A stretch of 64,000 bases of DNA, taken from assembly GCA_949878485.1 (NCBI GenBank), contig CATLAM010000002.1, positions 1-64,000 of the forward strand. The letters run 5' to 3'. Every line of letters starts with the position of its first letter. Within the stretch, counting starts at the first letter, position 1. This DNA comes from an uncultured Eubacteriales bacterium (GTDB lineage Bacteria > Bacillota > Clostridia > Christensenellales > UBA1242). Both the position numbers and the translations under genes were made by a program. Below, piece after piece: positions 61,637 to 64,000 of the stretch. The notes under the pieces were generated by a model. The model did not search any database. It had not been told where the DNA came from and saw nothing but the letters and a program-made list of their open reading frames with translations.

Positions 61637-63040
61637 TTATTTTATATTATCAGGAAAATCATTTTCAAAGAGCACAACATCCCCCTGCCCTATGACTTTT
61701 TTCAAAACATCCAACTGCTCTTGTCTTGTGTCGGCAAAAAAGATTTTTGCTCTTCCGTCTTTTGCACCTTGATAAAGTGCTTCTTTGTTTGTTTTGTTCA
61801 TGATGACAAAAACATCTGCTGTTTGACCAACCAACTGTCCTGCTTGCATATTGACTTTAAACTGTTCTTTGCCAAGTTCCACAATCCCTGGTGAAACAAC
61901 AATCTTCTTTCCGTTAAATTCATTCAAAATTTCCAATGCTTCTTTAAACCCGTCAAAATTGCTGTTGTAAGAATCATCAATAACAAAACTTTTTTCACCT
62001 TTTATAAGTTCCAATCTATGTGGAGTTGGTTCCAACTTTTCAATTGCCTTTTGAATGTTAAACAAATTTTCTCCCAAAAGATAAGCCATGGCAGCACCAA
62101 CAACAATGTTGTCAATGTTTGCTTTACCAAGAAGTTTGGTCTTACAGAAAAACTGTTTGTCGTCCAAAGTCATAACAAAACGCGAGCCATCTTTTCCAAC
62201 ATAAATGTCACTTGCATAAGCGAAACTGTTTTCCACACAAACCAAATATTTGCGTTTTGGATATCTTTCAAACAACTTTCTGCTTGAAGCACTTTTTCCG
62301 TTGAAAACCACGCAGTCTGTATGCTGACAAAGTTCATACTTGGTGTTTTCAATGTTTTCCACACTTCCAAAAGTTTCCAAATGACAATTGCCAATTGGAG
62401 TAATCACGCCAAAATCCACACCGACAAACTCAGCCAAAAATTCAATGTCACCTTTGCGTCTTGCACCAAATTCTAAGATTAAGAAATCATCAGTTTCTTT
62501 CAAACTTTCCAAAACTGTTCGACACACTCCCATAGGTGTGTTATAACTTTTTGGCGAAACACAAACATCAAATTCTTCTTTCATAATTTGGTGTAAAATG
62601 TTTTTAGTGGATGTTTTTCCAAAGCTGCCTGTAATAGCAATCTTCTTACATTTCATGTTTTTCAATTTGTTTTTTGCCTTTCTGATATATAATTTCTTAA
62701 TCAACTCTTCCAAAGGATGTGCAACAAAAAATGTCAAACACATCAATTCTCCGCTTACAATCAAGAAAGCAATAACAACAATCAGCCCTTTCCAAAAAAC
62801 AGGAAAAACGCCAAAAAACAACAAAAATATGGTTAATTTAATTAAAAAATCAATAAAAATTAAACGATTTACTCTTTTTGTGAAATTTAATTTATTTTTT
62901 TTGCCAAACGCAAAATCAAATTTTAAAACCTTGTTTATGTAATTTTTCACACGATAGTTTTCCAATTGAAACAGTTTAATGTAAATTAAATCTAAAAGTG
63001 CAAAACAAACTGAAACAACAACTGCAACCAAAACAAACAT
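61637..63040 (-). CDS. murF: MurF-like ligase with N-terminal membrane domain
   Basis: The 467-aa protein has three hydrophobic helices (about 1-23, 60-84, 86-107) and then a Mur ligase core from residue 130: GSFGKTSTK (P-loop, about 138-146), LEFGARRKGD, GNCHLETFGS and the C-terminal DDSYNSNFDGFKEAL. MurF adds D-Ala-D-Ala to UDP-MurNAc-tripeptide. The usual soluble N-terminal UDP-binding domain is replaced by the membrane part. Gene order supports MurF. Confidence 0.82.
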   Translation of the reverse strand: MFVLVAVVVSVCFALLDLIYIKLFQLENYRVKNYINKVLKFDFAFGKKNKLNFTKRVNRLIFIDFLIKLTIFLLFFGVFPVFWKGLIVVIAFLIVSGELMCLTFFVAHPLEELIKKLYIRKAKNKLKNMKCKKIAITGSFGKTSTKNILHQIMKEEFDVCVSPKSYNTPMGVCRTVLESLKETDDFLILEFGARRKGDIEFLAEFVGVDFGVITPIGNCHLETFGSVENIENTKYELCQHTDCVVFNGKSASSRKLFERYPKRKYLVCVENSFAYASDIYVGKDGSRFVMTLDDKQFFCKTKLLGKANIDNIVVGAAMAYLLGENLFNIQKAIEKLEPTPHRLELIKGEKSFVIDDSYNSNFDGFKEALEILNEFNGKKIVVSPGIVELGKEQFKVNMQAGQLVGQTADVFVIMNKTNKEALYQGAKDGRAKIFFADTRQEQLDVLKKVIGQGDVVLFENDFPDNIK

Positions 63041-63052
63041 AAACCTTCCTCC

Positions 63053-63772
63053 TTAATTTAAAAATGTTTTTAATTCCGTCAAGAATTTCACCCTTTGGTC
63101 AATGAAAGAGAAATGCCCTGAATTATCCAAAATAACAAGTGAAGAATCTTTAATTTTTCTGTGCATCTTCTTTGCCATGTAAACGGGTGTGTCTTTGTCA
63201 TTCTTTCCAAAAACAATCAAAGTCTTGGCATGAATGAACGGCAAAAAATCATCAAGATGTGTGTTTACAATCCCGACAAAAATTTGTTTCATTTCTTTGC
63301 TCAACTTTTGATAGTCACTGCTTCCAGCATTCTTGATTTTTAAACCGAATCGCTTTTTGAATTTGTATGAAAAAACTTTGAAATAATATTTCAAACTGCG
63401 TCTTGGTTTCAATCCAGCACTGTCCACAAGCACAAGTTTTTGAGTCTGGTTTTTGGTCAAAACTGCCATTATAATTGCAATGCGACCACCAAACGAATGT
63501 CCAATAATGTTGTAATTTTTAATGTCTAAAAATTCGCATAGAGAGATAACCATGTTTGCGTAAGTAAACACAGAAAAATCTTTTATGTTTTTTTCACTTT
63601 TTCCAAATGGTGGAAAGTCCACAAACAAAGAATTGGCTTCTGTTATGTAATCTTGACAAAACAGCAAGCTTGTGTGGTCACACCCCCAACCATGAAGATA
63701 TATGTTTGTCACATTTTTTCTTTTGTCTGTAAACTTATAAAAAATTTGGTTTTCTCGAAAGTTGTATATCAT
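63053..63772 (-). CDS. Alpha/beta hydrolase
   Basis: The 239-aa protein has the nucleophile elbow GHSFGG, an Asp in FGKNDKDTPV and a His in DNSGHFSF, a complete Ser-Asp-His triad; HGWGCD marks the oxyanion region. The substrate is unknown. It sits between murC and murF in the wall cluster, 9 nt after murC and without its own ribosome site, so it may be translationally coupled. Confidence 0.8.
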   Translation of the reverse strand: MIYNFRENQIFYKFTDKRKNVTNIYLHGWGCDHTSLLFCQDYITEANSLFVDFPPFGKSEKNIKDFSVFTYANMVISLCEFLDIKNYNIIGHSFGGRIAIIMAVLTKNQTQKLVLVDSAGLKPRRSLKYYFKVFSYKFKKRFGLKIKNAGSSDYQKLSKEMKQIFVGIVNTHLDDFLPFIHAKTLIVFGKNDKDTPVYMAKKMHRKIKDSSLVILDNSGHFSFIDQRVKFLTELKTFLN

Positions 63773-63781
63773 AAAATCATT

Positions 63782-64000
63782 CTATGTCAGAAATTTATTT
63801 TTGTGAGCAATGGTTGGCAGGTCACCTGCACCCACAAAAAGTAACACAACTTCATCTGAAGAAAACTGCAACAAAAATTTTGAAAGACTTTCAAAGTCAT
63901 CAAAATATTTGGCATTGGAATTATCTTTCTGCAAAATTTCTGTAAACTCTTTTGCACTTAATCCTTCATCTGGGTTTTCGCGTGCTGAATAGGTTTTAAA
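63782..64000 (-). CDS. murC: UDP-N-acetylmuramate--L-alanine ligase MurC, C-terminal part
   Basis: Minus-strand frame open to the window edge gives 72 codons: YSARENPDEGLSAKEF and LLFVGAGDLPTIAHK, the C-terminal signature of MurC, ending at TAG 63782-63784. The N-terminal part is outside. It catalyses the addition of L-Ala to UDP-MurNAc. Confidence 0.85.
   Translation of the reverse strand, partial: FKTYSARENPDEGLSAKEFTEILQKDNSNAKYFDDFESLSKFLLQFSSDEVVLLFVGAGDLPTIAHKNKFLT

Overview
The window is about 64 kb of AT-rich DNA from an endospore-forming member of the Bacillota, most likely a lineage of uncultured Clostridia. The evidence is the set of sporulation genes (spoIIGA, sigE, sigG, yqfC, yqfD), SepF, FloA, an HrcA/CIRCE heat-shock operon, a T-box leader on serS, an L27 with a Prp-cleavable leader, and a MurE with the DNPR motif of meso-diaminopimelate ligases. 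Genes use the standard code, ATG with an AGGAG-type ribosome site dominates, and most genes lie on the minus strand. I did not assign a genus.

Layout, left to right. 0-9.5 kb is an accessory-like edge: a truncated collagen-like surface protein, tRNA-Cys, tRNA-Gly followed by a 31-bp duplicate of its own 3' end, an MFS transporter, an M1 peptidase lipoprotein, a dnaD-dnaC pair, a superoxide reductase, tRNA-Trp and a broken GNAT gene. 9.5-25 kb holds DUF378, the floA...yqfC-yqfD-ybeY-era cluster, two large unrecognised lipoproteins, a DNA glycosylase, rplU-prp-rpmA, ridA, sepF-lspA-rluD and an M18 aminopeptidase. 25-34 kb is the str operon (rpsL-rpsG-fusA-tuf), a strange split sigma factor with tandem helix-turn-helix modules, and rpsU. 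34-43 kb has a divergent pair of small repressors, then mtaB, rsmE, dnaJ, two small enzymes and dnaK-grpE-hrcA. 43-64 kb carries a probable spore-surface protein, sigG-sigE-spoIIGA, a small regulator cassette, then ftsZ-ftsA, serS and the cell-wall cluster ftsQ-murA-ftsW-murD-mraY-murE-ddl-murF-hydrolase-murC.

The core genes work together in three blocks: translation (ribosomal proteins, elongation factors, serS, era, ybeY), protein quality control (hrcA-grpE-dnaK and dnaJ), and division, wall synthesis and sporulation (dcw cluster plus sigma E and G).

Four unusual things stand out. (1) A sigma-70-like factor is split inside region 2 into two genes that overlap by ATGA; the second carries about six tandem degenerate region-4-like modules. 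(2) I found six G/C homopolymer runs of 7-10 bases in this AT-rich DNA. Four sit exactly between a TTGACA and a TATAAT-like hexamer and two sit inside genes, one of which is frameshifted at the tract; this looks like a set of slippage-controlled (phase-variable) switches. (3) A dispersed intergenic element with a covarying stem, a conserved loop and a 5-6 nt bulge occurs at least four times, in both orientations. (4) There are several unexplained structured non-coding stretches: a perfect four-way junction beside sigG, an attenuator-like leader before rpsL, a hairpin masking the ddl ribosome site, and a 6S-like rod near 3.7 kb.
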